Under the pieces are notes generated by a model. It made no database searches. It was not told where the DNA came from and saw only the letters and a program-made list of their open reading frames with translations. A DNA stretch of 64,000 nucleotides from Anaerolineae bacterium (GTDB lineage Bacteria > Chloroflexota > Anaerolineae > Anaerolineales > Villigracilaceae). The position numbers and the translations under genes are program-made. Every line of letters starts with the position of its first letter. Positions within the stretch are counted from its first letter, which is position 1. This document shows positions 45,432 to 54,382 of the stretch, piece after piece. Where the stretch lies: the NCBI GenBank assembly GCA_018645405.1, contig JABGOQ010000092.1, positions 1 to 64,000 of the forward strand. The letters run 5' to 3'.

Positions 45432-46307
45432 ATGTTTGATCTAATGCTTCAAATCATGGGTTTATTGGCTCTATTCGTAGGCCTTTTTCTAGGTTATCGC
45501 CGCTGGATTGCGCCACGAGCTGATAGTTTATCCAGACAAGGGCAAGGGCTTCTACTCTTGCTGATTTTGACGATGGTGGGCGGTTTTATAGGCAGCTTTG
45601 GTTGGTGGGTTGATGATCCCCGAACTTTTTCTTGGGATATACCTCCTTGAGCTGGGCGCATGTTGGCTTCGGCTGCATGGGCTTTTACAGTAGCTGGTTT
45701 GATGGCATTGCAAAAGCCGATCTATGAAAGAGTTCGGCTTTTGTTGTGGATGTTGTTTGTTTATCTTGTGCCATTGGCTGCTGTAATCTTTCTCTTTCAT
45801 TTGGATTATTTTGATTTCCAGGCTCCAATCGTATATACGTTTTTCATCATTGTCATTACGATGATAACGGCAAGCTCCTGGTATTTGTACCGTCAACCCG
45901 AGATTGTAGCCAAAGCTGAAGAAATGCCTTCCAGCGTAATTGTTAAAAGCTGGCTTTCTCTCATTATTTTGGTGATTGGTGCATGGGGAGTCGCCTTATT
46001 TATCACGGATAGCGGTCCGACAAAATTGATCTGGGTCTGGGCAGGCGATTTGCTCTCCAGCCGCTTGATTGGCGCAATGCTTTTAACTATTGCAACGGGA
46101 GCATGGTACAGCAGAAATAATGCTGATACAGCCAGAGTGATGCTGGCGACTTTATTTACCTATGCTGTTGGGATTGCCTTAGCCAGTGCGTGGTTTGTGT
46201 TTTTTGGCAAGCCAGTGGTAACGTCATATTTGATCGTGTTTGGCATTATGGGGATCGTTACGGGACTATTACTGGTTGGGGATAAGGCGCATCTGATTAC
46301 AGAATAG
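45432..46307 (+). pseudogene. Multi-pass membrane protein gene interrupted by an in-frame TGA
   Basis: From ATG 45432 (GGAG at 45422-45425) the frame codes 72 residues with two transmembrane helices, stops at TGA (45648-45650), and continues in the same frame to 46307. The second part has Met 10 nt after the stop and about six more helices. DIPP-stop-AGRMLASAAWAF reads as one continuous segment, so a single substitution (for example from a Leu or Arg codon) is the simplest reason. Alternatives: two coupled proteins by re-initiation, or an assembly error. No family recognised. A TATAAT at 45380-45385 and a terminator at 46329-46352 bound one transcript. Confidence 0.7.
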
Positions 46308-46328
46308 TGGTGAAGAGAAAAATCATTT

Positions 46329-46352
46329 ACCCTGTCTCTGACAGGGTTTTTT
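46329..46352 (+). terminator. Intrinsic terminator after the membrane-protein gene
   Basis: ACCCTGTC/GACAGGGT with a 3-nt loop, then a T-rich tract, 22 nt past the stop. Confidence 0.85.
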
Positions 46353-46404
46353 ATGCAACGAGCAGGTATAATATGCCCATTAAATTTGAATTGGGAGCTG
46401 CCTG

Positions 46405-46713
46405 ATGGCAAAAGCAGAAATTTTCGCAGGAGACTGCGGGTATAACACAGAAGTTGAAGCAACTATGGATGAGAGCGTTTGCAAGCTGAGTATCTCTAGT
46501 GAATGCCCTCATATTATCAAAATGGCTGCGGAGATCCCAGAAGTTGAACCTTATGGAGAAATTTCTTTTAGGCGTGCCATGCCTAAAATCCACGAGGCGG
46601 GACATAAATATTGTACACATGCCTCATGCCCCGTTCCGGTGGGAATTATTAAAGCTGTTGAGGTAGAAGCAGGTTTGGCTCTGCCCACAAATCCGGTGAT
46701 TAAGTTATCCTGA
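46405..46713 (+). CDS. Small cysteine-containing protein of unknown function
   Basis: 102 residues with five cysteines in motifs GDCGY, SVCKL, SECPH, KYCTHASCPVP; the C-terminal half ends in a hydrophobic VGIIKAVEVEAGLALP helix. The spacing of CTHASC suggests metal or cluster binding, but this is not established. Not secreted and no transmembrane helix. GGGAG precedes the ATG, and TATAAT at about 46363 could be its -10. I do not recognise the family with confidence. It resembles small conserved proteins of anaerobes (weak impression). Confidence 0.6.
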   Translation: MAKAEIFAGDCGYNTEVEATMDESVCKLSISSECPHIIKMAAEIPEVEPYGEISFRRAMPKIHEAGHKYCTHASCPVPVGIIKAVEVEAGLALPTNPVIKLS

Positions 46714-46768
46714 TGTAGGAGGATAAGGTTTTTGCTGTAATATCAATCCGTCTTCTTAAAAAACAAGC

Positions 46769-46801
46769 AGCCCTGACAGGTTTTTAAAACCTGTCAGGGC
46801 T
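46769..46801. repeat. Perfect 16-bp-arm palindrome
   Basis: AGCCCTGACAGGTTTT and its complement around one base. No T-tract on either side, so more likely a mobile palindrome than a terminator. CCCTGACAGG/CCTGTCAGGG palindromes of this type recur between bacterial genes. Confidence 0.7.
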
Positions 46802-46817
46802 AGTTCTTAAAAACATT

Positions 46818-46862
46818 AGCGTCATTCGCTAATTCGCGAATATTCGCGTTGAAAAAATGTTA
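46818..46862. repeat. Dispersed repeat, family B copy 2
   Basis: TAGCGTCATTCGCTAATTCGCGAATATTCGCGTTG-type sequence between the small Cys protein and the M20 peptidase gene. Confidence 0.55.
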
Positions 46863-46896
46863 AAACTTCAAACATATGGGGAAAAATATTATTTTT

Positions 46897-48207
46897 CTAT
46901 CCCTCAAACCGCCTCAACACCTCCGAAATTGCATTTGTCCCAAATTCCATCGCTGCAACGGGGACGCGCTCATTCGCGGCGTGGATTGTATTTATGAGTT
47001 CCCCAGGGATTTCTGTTGGTAAATAGCCATAAGTTTGAATGCCGATTCTTGAGAAGAAGCGGCCATCGGTCACGCCACTCAAAAGCATAGGAATTGGCGT
47101 ACCACTTGGGTCCGCTTTTTGCAAAATATCAGCCAGCAGAGGGTAGAGCGTCATATCTGGTGTACCTGCGCCTTTATCGTAATGCGTGACTTCTAACTCA
47201 ACATCATCACCTAATAACGCGCTCAACTCTGCCAGCATATCATCGGGCGTAAATTGGGGCAAAAGGCGACCATCTAAATCTACCGAAATTTCAGCGGGAA
47301 TGACGTTGATTTTATTTCCCCCGCGAATGATATTGGGGCTAACGGTATTATGTAATAGCGGATTAATCAGCAATCCCTTATCTCCCAGTGCATCCAACAC
47401 TCTGTCCGTAAAAGTGGGGTTGAGCAGCATTTTCATCGCTAAATTGGTCGGGAAGGTTAAAGAATTACCAATCGTGGAAAGCATTTGGTCTGAAACGGGC
47501 GTAATATGCACAGGCAAACGCTGATTTTCTAGCAAATTAAGCATTTTGGCTAATTTTGCGGTCGCTCCGCCACGTCTGGGCATAGAGCCATGCCCCGCTT
47601 TACCGCGCACGGTGGCGCGCACACTACAAATCTGCTTTTCCGCGACCATGACCGTATAAAATTTCTCGCCGCCCATTTCCAAACTCACCCCCCCGCCCTC
47701 GCCGATAGCGTATTTTACGCCATCAAACAATTCGGCGTGATTTTCGGTCAAAAAGCGTGCGCCGTGAGAGCCGTCCACTTCTTCGTCTGACACGATGGCT
47801 AAAATGATGTCGCCGGGCGGTTTTTCGCCAGCTTCGTGGGCGCGCAAAAGAGCCGAGACCATCATCGCGATCCCGCCTTTCATATCGAGCGCACCACGCC
47901 CCCAAATCATATCGTCCACAATTTTCCCCTCAAAAGGCGGATGGGTCCATTTTTGCCCCACAGTCGTCACCACGTCCACATGCCCGTAGAGCAAAAGTGG
48001 CGGCGCGTCACCTCGTCCTGGCAAACGCGTGATGAGATTGGGACGGTTTTCATCTTTGGCTAAGATGGTCGTTTTCAACCCCGCATCTTCGATAATTTCT
48101 TTGAGATACATAATAATCGCCTTCTCATTGCCGGGCGGATTAGTTGTATCGAAGCGAATTAGATTTTGGAGCAATTCAACGGGTTTTTGGTAGATGGGGG
48201 TGGTCAT
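46897..48207 (-). CDS. M20 family metallopeptidase (ArgE/DapE/carboxypeptidase-like)
   Basis: 436 residues. YGHVDVV supplies the first metal His/Asp, GRGALDMKGG the bridging Asp, and VSDEEVDG the catalytic Glu pair; GEGGGVS and the dimerisation insertion with KAGHGSMPRRGG follow; DGRFFSRIGIQTYGY near the end. M20 enzymes remove acyl or amino-acid groups from small substrates; which one is not decidable. ATG follows AAGGAAAAC. Upstream lies a 292-nt gap with a palindromic repeat and no gene. Confidence 0.88.
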   Translation of the reverse strand: MTTPIYQKPVELLQNLIRFDTTNPPGNEKAIIMYLKEIIEDAGLKTTILAKDENRPNLITRLPGRGDAPPLLLYGHVDVVTTVGQKWTHPPFEGKIVDDMIWGRGALDMKGGIAMMVSALLRAHEAGEKPPGDIILAIVSDEEVDGSHGARFLTENHAELFDGVKYAIGEGGGVSLEMGGEKFYTVMVAEKQICSVRATVRGKAGHGSMPRRGGATAKLAKMLNLLENQRLPVHITPVSDQMLSTIGNSLTFPTNLAMKMLLNPTFTDRVLDALGDKGLLINPLLHNTVSPNIIRGGNKINVIPAEISVDLDGRLLPQFTPDDMLAELSALLGDDVELEVTHYDKGAGTPDMTLYPLLADILQKADPSGTPIPMLLSGVTDGRFFSRIGIQTYGYLPTEIPGELINTIHAANERVPVAAMEFGTNAISEVLRRFEG

Positions 48208-48505
48208 TTGTTTTCCTTTTTAGTGGGATGTGGAGCCGATATGCACGTGTTTTGGACTTGGTTTCCGATAGTGAGCGGATGTGAGGCGTGAGCTTTTCTT
48301 TAGGCAAGAAGAAGAACTGCATTGCATTTGCAAAATGCGTTGTAGTTCGGGGGTGGACAAGAATACTGATTAACTCGCGACGCAACGCAGCTAAAAGCAG
48401 ATGCAGTGCATCACTATCATTTTGGGCAATAAGATGTTCACGCGGCGACAATGTTGACCAGCGGCACGCAAGCCTAAATCACGTGCGAATCGATGCACTT
48501 CATCC
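48208..48505. repeat. Repeat-filled gap, family D copy 1
   Basis: 48312-48413 contains an imperfect palindrome (CTGCATTGCAT and ATGCAGTGCAT; TGCGTTG and CAACGCA). From 48400 to 48505 it matches the repeat at 18000-18091 through CAAGCCTAAATCACGT and GCACTTCATCC. The right end supplies the TGA stop of the MFS gene. No protein gene or promoter was seen. Confidence 0.55.
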
Positions 48506-49708
48506 AGTAAATTGTGCTCTTTCTTTTTGAAGTCCACGCAGGGCGAAGAAGAGAATCGGAATTAATCCCAAATTGATGAGGGCAATTGCACTGAATACAC
48601 CGGAGTATCCGAGATTGTCTACAAAGCGGGTGGCGAGGGCTTCACCTGCGCCGATGCCGATATTACCAACTGTCATCAGGATGGCAAACATGGAGCCGGC
48701 GATGCGTTTGTCGGTGATGCCCATTGAGAAGGTTGAGTAGACTGTCCAGTGGAAGGCGACTACGATGCCCCAGATTACGCCCACGACAAGAATGGTATTG
48801 ATGCCGGTTGCTTTGCTAAAAATAAAGCCGCCAACCGTGACCATCGAAACGGTGCTGAGTGCCGCATTTCTGATGCCGATTTTGTTAATAAGCCAGCCTA
48901 AAATAAGTGCGCCAATGACCATGCCTAGACCTTTGAACATGCCGTAGCGACCAAGTATGGCGGGGCTGATTTGAAGCTCATCGCTCATATAAAGAGTGAC
49001 GAGACCGTCTATGCCCTGGAAGGTTGTCCATGCTAGGATGATGAAGAAGATATAGAGCAAATAATTGGGACGAATGAGTTGTTTGAAGGCTCCCCAGTTG
49101 AATTTTTCACGTTGGGCGCGTTGATCTGGTTCTTTGACTTGGAAAACCATGATGAGCGGAAATAGAATAATGACACCCATTACTAAGAAAATTGCTGAAA
49201 ATCCCATCCGCTCGGCGATGATGCCAAAAACGAGTGAAAGAATGATGAAGCCTGCCGCTCTACCGCCTGTCATCACGCTTTGAACGCGAGCGTGATCTTC
49301 TGGCTCGGTGATGTCTACCGCGAGGGCATCGGCGGTTGCGTCGAAGAGAGTCATCGCAGATACGGCGATGAGAACGACCGCTGTCATGGCACCAAATTGA
49401 TCGGCAGGGCTAATCCAAAATGCAGAGCCAAAAGCCACCGCAGATAGAATCACGCCGAGTGCCATATAGGGGACTCTGTACCCTTTCCCGAAAAAGTTGA
49501 CGCGGTCGCTGAGAATGCCAAATACCCACTTGAGCATGAAGGGGACGAGGGCTAATCCCGCCAGTGTGGCGATTTTGTCGGCAGGGATGCCTTCTGCGTT
49601 GAGATGGGGTTTGAAGAAGTTGAGTTGGTAGGCTTGGATGACGCCTTGCACAAAATAGAGTGCGCCGAACATATAGAAGAGAAAATTGCGGGATTTGTTA
49701 GTTTGCAT
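48500..49708 (-). CDS. MFS-family transporter
   Basis: 402 residues with about twelve transmembrane helices; loop signature GILSDRVNFFGKGYRVPYM between TM2 and TM3 is typical of the superfamily. ITDKRIAGSMFAI and GIGAGEALATRFVD occur in the C-half. The substrate is unknown; similar proteins are often labelled AmpG-like or PUCC-like, but I see nothing decisive. ATG follows AAAGGAG. Its stop codon lies in a dispersed repeat. Confidence 0.85.
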   Translation of the reverse strand: MQTNKSRNFLFYMFGALYFVQGVIQAYQLNFFKPHLNAEGIPADKIATLAGLALVPFMLKWVFGILSDRVNFFGKGYRVPYMALGVILSAVAFGSAFWISPADQFGAMTAVVLIAVSAMTLFDATADALAVDITEPEDHARVQSVMTGGRAAGFIILSLVFGIIAERMGFSAIFLVMGVIILFPLIMVFQVKEPDQRAQREKFNWGAFKQLIRPNYLLYIFFIILAWTTFQGIDGLVTLYMSDELQISPAILGRYGMFKGLGMVIGALILGWLINKIGIRNAALSTVSMVTVGGFIFSKATGINTILVVGVIWGIVVAFHWTVYSTFSMGITDKRIAGSMFAILMTVGNIGIGAGEALATRFVDNLGYSGVFSAIALINLGLIPILFFALRGLQKERAQFTG

Positions 49709-49753
49709 GGGGAGAGTCTCCTTTGGGGTTTTCTTTAGATGATTGTACCAAAG

Positions 49754-49815
49754 GATGGAACGCAGATTTCACAGATTAGGCAGATTTGCGCGGATTTAAA
49801 AACTTTTGTTTTATA
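49754..49815. repeat. Family A partial repeat
   Basis: GGAACGCAGATTTCACAGATT-type sequence, left half only. It is followed at 49840-49905 by a family-B piece (TTCGCGTCATTCGCAAATTCGC). The stretch 49709-49917 holds no gene. Confidence 0.6.
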
Positions 49816-49917
49816 ATTGGTGTGTTGTTAAAATTTTATGTTTATTTAAAATATTCGCGTCATTCGCAAATTCGCTTTTAGCGTAGCGACATTCGCGTTA
49901 AAAACTTAGGAGAAAAA

Positions 49918-51555
49918 ATGATCAAAACCTACGACACCATCATCATCGGCTCCGGCGCGGGCGGGCTAACCGCCGCTGTAGCCCTCGCCCAAGCTGGGCA
50001 AAAAGTCCTCGTCTGCGAGCAACACGGTAAGCCCGGTGGGTGGACACATTCTTTCACTCTCAACGGATACCGTTTTAGCCCCGGCGTTCACTATATCGGC
50101 GGGATTGAAGAGGGCGGCTCGCTCAATCGTACTTATCGCGGGTTGGGCGTATCGAACCATCTTGAATTTTGCGAACTTAACCCTGAGGGATTCGATCATA
50201 TCGTCATTGGCGATAAGCAATACGATTTCCCCAAAGGCAAAGAAAATCTCAAAGCCAAACTTACCGAATACTTCCCGCACGAAGCGAAGGGCATCGAAGG
50301 CTATATCGAAATGGTCGATAAAATGGTCGTTGGCGTAAACTCTTTGGGCAAAGTCAAAAATGCCAAAACTGCGGTCACGGCGGCGGGAAACTCCATGTCA
50401 CTTTTGCGCTGGGCAACCCGTTCGGGGCAAGATTTAATCGAGCATTTCATCACCGATCCCATTTTGCGCGGCGTTCTCGCGGGGCAATCGGGCGATCACG
50501 GGATGCCGCCTTCGCAGGTGAGCGCATTTGTCCACGCCGGCATCACGCATCATTATTTCAACGGCGGCTTCTATCCGCGCGGCGGCGCATTCGCCATTCC
50601 CCGCGCCTTTCTTCGGGAGTTGAAGCAAGCCGGGGGCGAGATTCGTCTCCGTACTTCTGTAGAAAAGATTCTGATTGAAGATGGGAAGACGATCGGGATT
50701 CGTCTCGCAGATGGGGAAATCATCCATTCAAAAAATGTTGTTTCAAATGCGGATCCGGAAGTCACCTTCGGCAAATTAATTGGTCGGGAATCCCTGAGCC
50801 AAAAGCTCGTTAACAAGCTGGATCGCGTGACGTATTCGACCTCTGCCCTGAGCTTGTTTTTTGCAGTGGACATGGATCTCCGCGCCGCTGGGCTGGATTC
50901 CGGCAACTTCTGGTTCTACGATGACGAGGACGTGGGCGGGGCGTACGAAGATGGTCTGACAGATGCCGTGCTAAAAGCCGAGATGCCCAGCTCGATGTTC
51001 TTGACGGTGACAACGCTCAAAGATCCCTCAAAAATGCACGGCGGACACCACACCTGCGAAGCCTTCACCTTTGTAGATTATGGTGCGTTCGAGCAATGGT
51101 CGAATTCAAGAAAAAGTGACAGGCCCGCTGGCTACGAAGCAGAAAAAGAAGAATTGGCAGAAAAATTATTTAGAAAATTAGAGAAGCATGTGCCGGGGAT
51201 CAGTAAAAATATCGTCTTCTGGAGTTTAGCGACCCCACTGACGAATGAACACTATCTCAATGCGACACGCGGTAACCAATATGGAATCTCGAAAAGCAGG
51301 CGGCAGGTGGGGCCGGGCGCGTTTCCGATTAGGACAGAGATTGACGGGTTATTCTTGTGTGGGGCGAGTACGCTCAGTCATGGCGTTGCCGGTGTGACTG
51401 CCTCAGGCATTGCCGCGGCAAAAAGCATTTTGGGATGCAAAACATCTGATTTATTTACTCAAAATGGCGCAGAAATGAAGATTTATCCCTCTGATGATAT
51501 TTCGGCATGGCCCGAAAATTTACAAGATAGGATTGAGCGAGGCAAAGAGAAATAA
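49918..51555 (+). CDS. CrtI/retinol-saturase-like FAD-dependent oxidoreductase
   Basis: 545 residues. Dinucleotide-binding GSGAGGLTAAVALAQAGQ (~12-29), then VCEQHGKPGGWTHSF, and the terminal FAD motif GLFLCGASTLSHGVAGVTASG. Overall order fits the phytoene desaturase/carotenoid isomerase/retinol 13,14-reductase superfamily. No phytoene synthase or other carotenoid gene is in the window, so the substrate is open. The ATG follows TTAGGAGAAAA. GC is higher in the first two thirds than upstream. Confidence 0.87.
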   Translation: MIKTYDTIIIGSGAGGLTAAVALAQAGQKVLVCEQHGKPGGWTHSFTLNGYRFSPGVHYIGGIEEGGSLNRTYRGLGVSNHLEFCELNPEGFDHIVIGDKQYDFPKGKENLKAKLTEYFPHEAKGIEGYIEMVDKMVVGVNSLGKVKNAKTAVTAAGNSMSLLRWATRSGQDLIEHFITDPILRGVLAGQSGDHGMPPSQVSAFVHAGITHHYFNGGFYPRGGAFAIPRAFLRELKQAGGEIRLRTSVEKILIEDGKTIGIRLADGEIIHSKNVVSNADPEVTFGKLIGRESLSQKLVNKLDRVTYSTSALSLFFAVDMDLRAAGLDSGNFWFYDDEDVGGAYEDGLTDAVLKAEMPSSMFLTVTTLKDPSKMHGGHHTCEAFTFVDYGAFEQWSNSRKSDRPAGYEAEKEELAEKLFRKLEKHVPGISKNIVFWSLATPLTNEHYLNATRGNQYGISKSRRQVGPGAFPIRTEIDGLFLCGASTLSHGVAGVTASGIAAAKSILGCKTSDLFTQNGAEMKIYPSDDISAWPENLQDRIERGKEK

Positions 51556-51566
51556 GCGCAAGAAAT

Positions 51567-51671
51567 AGAACGCGGATTTTACGGATTTAACAGATTTACA
51601 CGGATTTTTAAAAGCTTTTAAATGTTTTTGAAATCTGCGTAGATCTGCCTAATCTGTTGAATCCGCGTTCT
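51567..51671. repeat. Family A repeat, full palindrome
   Basis: AGAACGCGGATT (51567-51578) pairs with AATCCGCGTTCT (51660-51671). Internal CGGATTTAACAGATTTACACGG units recur. Same family as 25627-25732. Confidence 0.8.
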
Positions 51672-51702
51672 GTCTTTTTACCATCGTGATAAAATCTCCC
51701 TC

Positions 51703-52983
51703 ATGAAAATTTTCCTTGATTCCATCGGCTGTAGACTCAATCAAGCCGAAATAGAACGTATTGCCCTTCAATTCCGCGCCGCGGGGCATGAGATAGTCGG
51801 CACCGCTGAAAATGCGGATATAGCAGTCGTCAACACCTGCACCGTGACTCGCAACGCCGCCGCAGATTCGCGCAAGGTTATTCGGCGTGCTACCAATGCA
51901 GGGATAGAAGAAATTATCGCCACAGGTTGCTGGGCAACGATGGAGCCTGAAAAAGCGGCTGAACTTTCACGCCACGTTGTTCATAACGATGAAAAAGAAA
52001 ATTTAGTTGCTAATTATCTTAACCTTAAACCTGAGATCTTCGACCTTGAGCCTCTAGAAAGAATTCCGCTTCCCGGATACCGCGCTCGTACCCGTGCCTT
52101 CATCAAAGTGCAAGATGGCTGTGATAATGAGTGTACTTTCTGCATCACAACTGTTGCGCGTGGGGCAGGGATTTCGCGTCCCCTTGATGAAATCATCACC
52201 GATATTCAATCTGCGGTGGCTGGTGGAGCGAGAGAAGTTGTTTTGACAGGCGTGCATCTTGGGTCGTGGGGACAAAATTTCAGCAACGCTCCTGATTTGA
52301 GCTTGCCACTCTCCAAGTTAATTAAATCCATCCTTGCGCAAACCTCTGTCCCTCGCCTGCGTCTTTCTTCTTTAGAGCCGTGGAATATAGAACCGGACCT
52401 TTTCGAACTCTGGCGCGATCCACGTTTGATGCCTCATCTTCATCTTCCTCTACAATCGGGGAGTGATAGTGTTTTACGCAGAATGAGACGTAATACCACG
52501 CGAGAGGAATTCAGAGCTTTAGTCGCCTCTGCTCGTGCGGTTATGCCCAATGTGGCTATCACCACCGATATTATCGCTGGCTTCCCTGATGAGAGCGAGG
52601 AAGAATTCGCCGAAACCCTGGAATTTGTGCGTGAAATGAATTTTGCAGGTGGGCATATTTTTACTTATTCCCCGCGTGAAGGCACACCTGCCTCTCGAAT
52701 GAAAAAACAATTAGATAAGAAAACCCGCAAGTCGCGCAATGCTAAATTGCGGGAAGTTTTTACAGAAATGGAACTGAATTACCGTAATAAATTTATCGGT
52801 GAAAAAACGGATGTTTTATGGGAATCCAGCAAAGAGTTAGAAAGCGGTGATTTTCAAATGCAGGGATTGACGGGGAATTATCTGCGTGTCCGAGCGACAG
52901 CATCCGAGCCGAGATGGAATCAGGTTGATAAGGTTTCTTTGGTCAAAATAGATGAGGACGTGGTTTTAGGGGAAATTCTTTAG
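51703..52983 (+). CDS. mtaB: tRNA t6A37 methylthiotransferase MtaB
   Basis: 426 residues. N-terminal UPF0004 domain with GCRLNQAE, a CTVT cysteine and CWATMEPE, radical-SAM motif CDNECTFC (~145-152), and a C-terminal TRAM-like domain. It adds a methylthio group to t6A37 using two iron-sulfur clusters. TAAAAT lies 7 nt before the ATG with no ribosome site, suggesting a leaderless transcript. Its TAG stop is the left end of a palindrome. Confidence 0.94.
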   Translation: MKIFLDSIGCRLNQAEIERIALQFRAAGHEIVGTAENADIAVVNTCTVTRNAAADSRKVIRRATNAGIEEIIATGCWATMEPEKAAELSRHVVHNDEKENLVANYLNLKPEIFDLEPLERIPLPGYRARTRAFIKVQDGCDNECTFCITTVARGAGISRPLDEIITDIQSAVAGGAREVVLTGVHLGSWGQNFSNAPDLSLPLSKLIKSILAQTSVPRLRLSSLEPWNIEPDLFELWRDPRLMPHLHLPLQSGSDSVLRRMRRNTTREEFRALVASARAVMPNVAITTDIIAGFPDESEEEFAETLEFVREMNFAGGHIFTYSPREGTPASRMKKQLDKKTRKSRNAKLREVFTEMELNYRNKFIGEKTDVLWESSKELESGDFQMQGLTGNYLRVRATASEPRWNQVDKVSLVKIDEDVVLGEIL

Positions 52984-53050
52984 CCACGGATTACACAGAT
53001 TTCACTAATATAAGAGCAAAAACCCGAGTAAGTCGTGAAATCAGTGGCTA
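52981..53050. repeat. Palindrome overlapping both stop codons of convergent genes
   Basis: TAGCCAC (52981-52987) and GTGGCTA (53044-53050), with GATTTCAC/GTGAAATC inside. The outermost bases form the TAG stop of mtaB on one strand and of the ATP-grasp gene on the other. Confidence 0.75.
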
Positions 53051-54217
53051 AGTTTTTATTAATTCGCTTAAATCTGATTTCAAAATCCTCTCCAGCTCCC
53101 CAAAATTCTCCTCGCGGGTCTCAAGAAATAAAAAGCCAAAAACGGGAAACTCTCTATAATCAATCTTTCGTAACTCGAGCGAATTTTCGAAATTCGCCAA
53201 GAGCGCGTCATAATCAAACTCAGCGATTTCTTCGCCTGCGCAGCCTGTTGAATTATCTAGTACCACCAAGCTGTAGAGTTTTCCCGCTCGTGTAGATAGG
53301 ATTTCATCCCAATCAGGTTTTTTGTTTTCAAAATAATAAACATAAGGATTAAATCCATAAGCAGACGCGGTCATATCTGCTGTTGTGCACCAGCCTCCAA
53401 AACGGAGAGGATTAACTTCGATGGGGACAATCTGACCTGTCTCTGTGCGCCGCACTTCAACGTGGACAGGGAAATTGCTCATCTTTGCCAAACTGCCAAT
53501 TTTTTGAAGCCAATTTGTGAAATCGCCTAAATTTTCTTCAATCACTTCTTTTGATGTGATGTAAATTCTATCGCTGACATCATTCGCTGAAGAAAAGAGA
53601 TGTTTGTAAATCCCTAAAATTATAGGCTTTCCATTCTCATTAAAATAAGCATCAAAAGCAAATTCTTCGCCTTCTATATTTTCTTCAATGATGAAGCTAG
53701 TTGTATCTAAAACTTCAGCGGGATAAAGTTCATCTTTTTGTGCGGTCTCTGCTTTTATCGCCGCTTTTACCTCTTTCCATTCTTCGACGGATGAAACTTT
53801 ATGTACGCCTAAGCTGAAAAACCCCACGTTGGGTTTGATGATGAAGGGGATGGGAATTTTATCGATAACTACATCATCTAATTCAGAGAAAGCGACTTCT
53901 TGAAAATAAAAGTCGGGGAGCATCGGGCGCATCAATTCACGAAACTTTGCCTTATTTTTGAATGTCTCGATTTTGGCAGGCAGATCGGTGAAGGCTAAGT
54001 TATCTGCGATCCAGCCAATTGCATTTTCAGAGTTGGTGTAAATTCGTGTGTCAGCGTTTGCGCGTATCCAGTTTGTCGCGTTTTGTTCAGATAAAAGATT
54101 ATCGGCGGCGCCTAAGCCAAAACCACGGGTGGCTTCGGTATCTACAATGGGGATGTTAAATTTAATACTGGTTTCTTTCAAGAAATTCGAAAGATAGGGT
54201 TTATCTACAAGAATCAT
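53048..54217 (-). CDS. ATP-grasp domain protein
   Basis: 389 residues. A central ATP-grasp domain (~110-310) with PFIIKPNVGFFSLGVHKV (nucleotide-binding Lys), IIEENIEGEEFAFDAYF and the metal-binding VPIEVNPLRFGGWCTTAD. ATP-grasp enzymes ligate carboxylates to amines or thiols. Not recognisable as a purine, biotin or lysine pathway member. ATG at 54217 follows CGGAGAAAAAA. Neighbours give no pathway clue. Confidence 0.8.
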   Translation of the reverse strand: MILVDKPYLSNFLKETSIKFNIPIVDTEATRGFGLGAADNLLSEQNATNWIRANADTRIYTNSENAIGWIADNLAFTDLPAKIETFKNKAKFRELMRPMLPDFYFQEVAFSELDDVVIDKIPIPFIIKPNVGFFSLGVHKVSSVEEWKEVKAAIKAETAQKDELYPAEVLDTTSFIIEENIEGEEFAFDAYFNENGKPIILGIYKHLFSSANDVSDRIYITSKEVIEENLGDFTNWLQKIGSLAKMSNFPVHVEVRRTETGQIVPIEVNPLRFGGWCTTADMTASAYGFNPYVYYFENKKPDWDEILSTRAGKLYSLVVLDNSTGCAGEEIAEFDYDALLANFENSLELRKIDYREFPVFGFLFLETREENFGELERILKSDLSELIKT

Positions 54218-54229
54218 TTTTTCTCCGTT

Positions 54230-54382
54230 TTTTTAACACGAATGACGCGAACAGGCAAATTACGCGAATAAAAGCTTAAAAATATTCGTGCAATTCGCTC
54301 ATTCGTGAAAAGTCACGTTAAATTTTTATACTTACCTTAGTGTGGGGTACTTTCAACTTTCCGCTTTCACCCTTCAACTTGC
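54230..54382. repeat. Family B repeat followed by a family F repeat piece
   Basis: 54230-54330 is an ACGCGAATAA/TTCGTGCAATTCGC-type palindrome. 54346-54382 has ACTTTCAACTTTCCGCTTTCACCCTTCAACTT and overlaps the last codons of the THUMP methyltransferase gene. Confidence 0.6.

Noticed and set aside
45648-45650. TGA decoded as an amino acid genome-wide
   Set aside because: TGA ends other genes in the window (positions 139-141, the MFS gene, the small Cys protein), so a general recoding is not supported.
46769-46801. Terminator after the small Cys protein
   Set aside because: The palindrome has no T-tract on either strand; it matches a dispersed CCCTGACAGG palindrome type instead.
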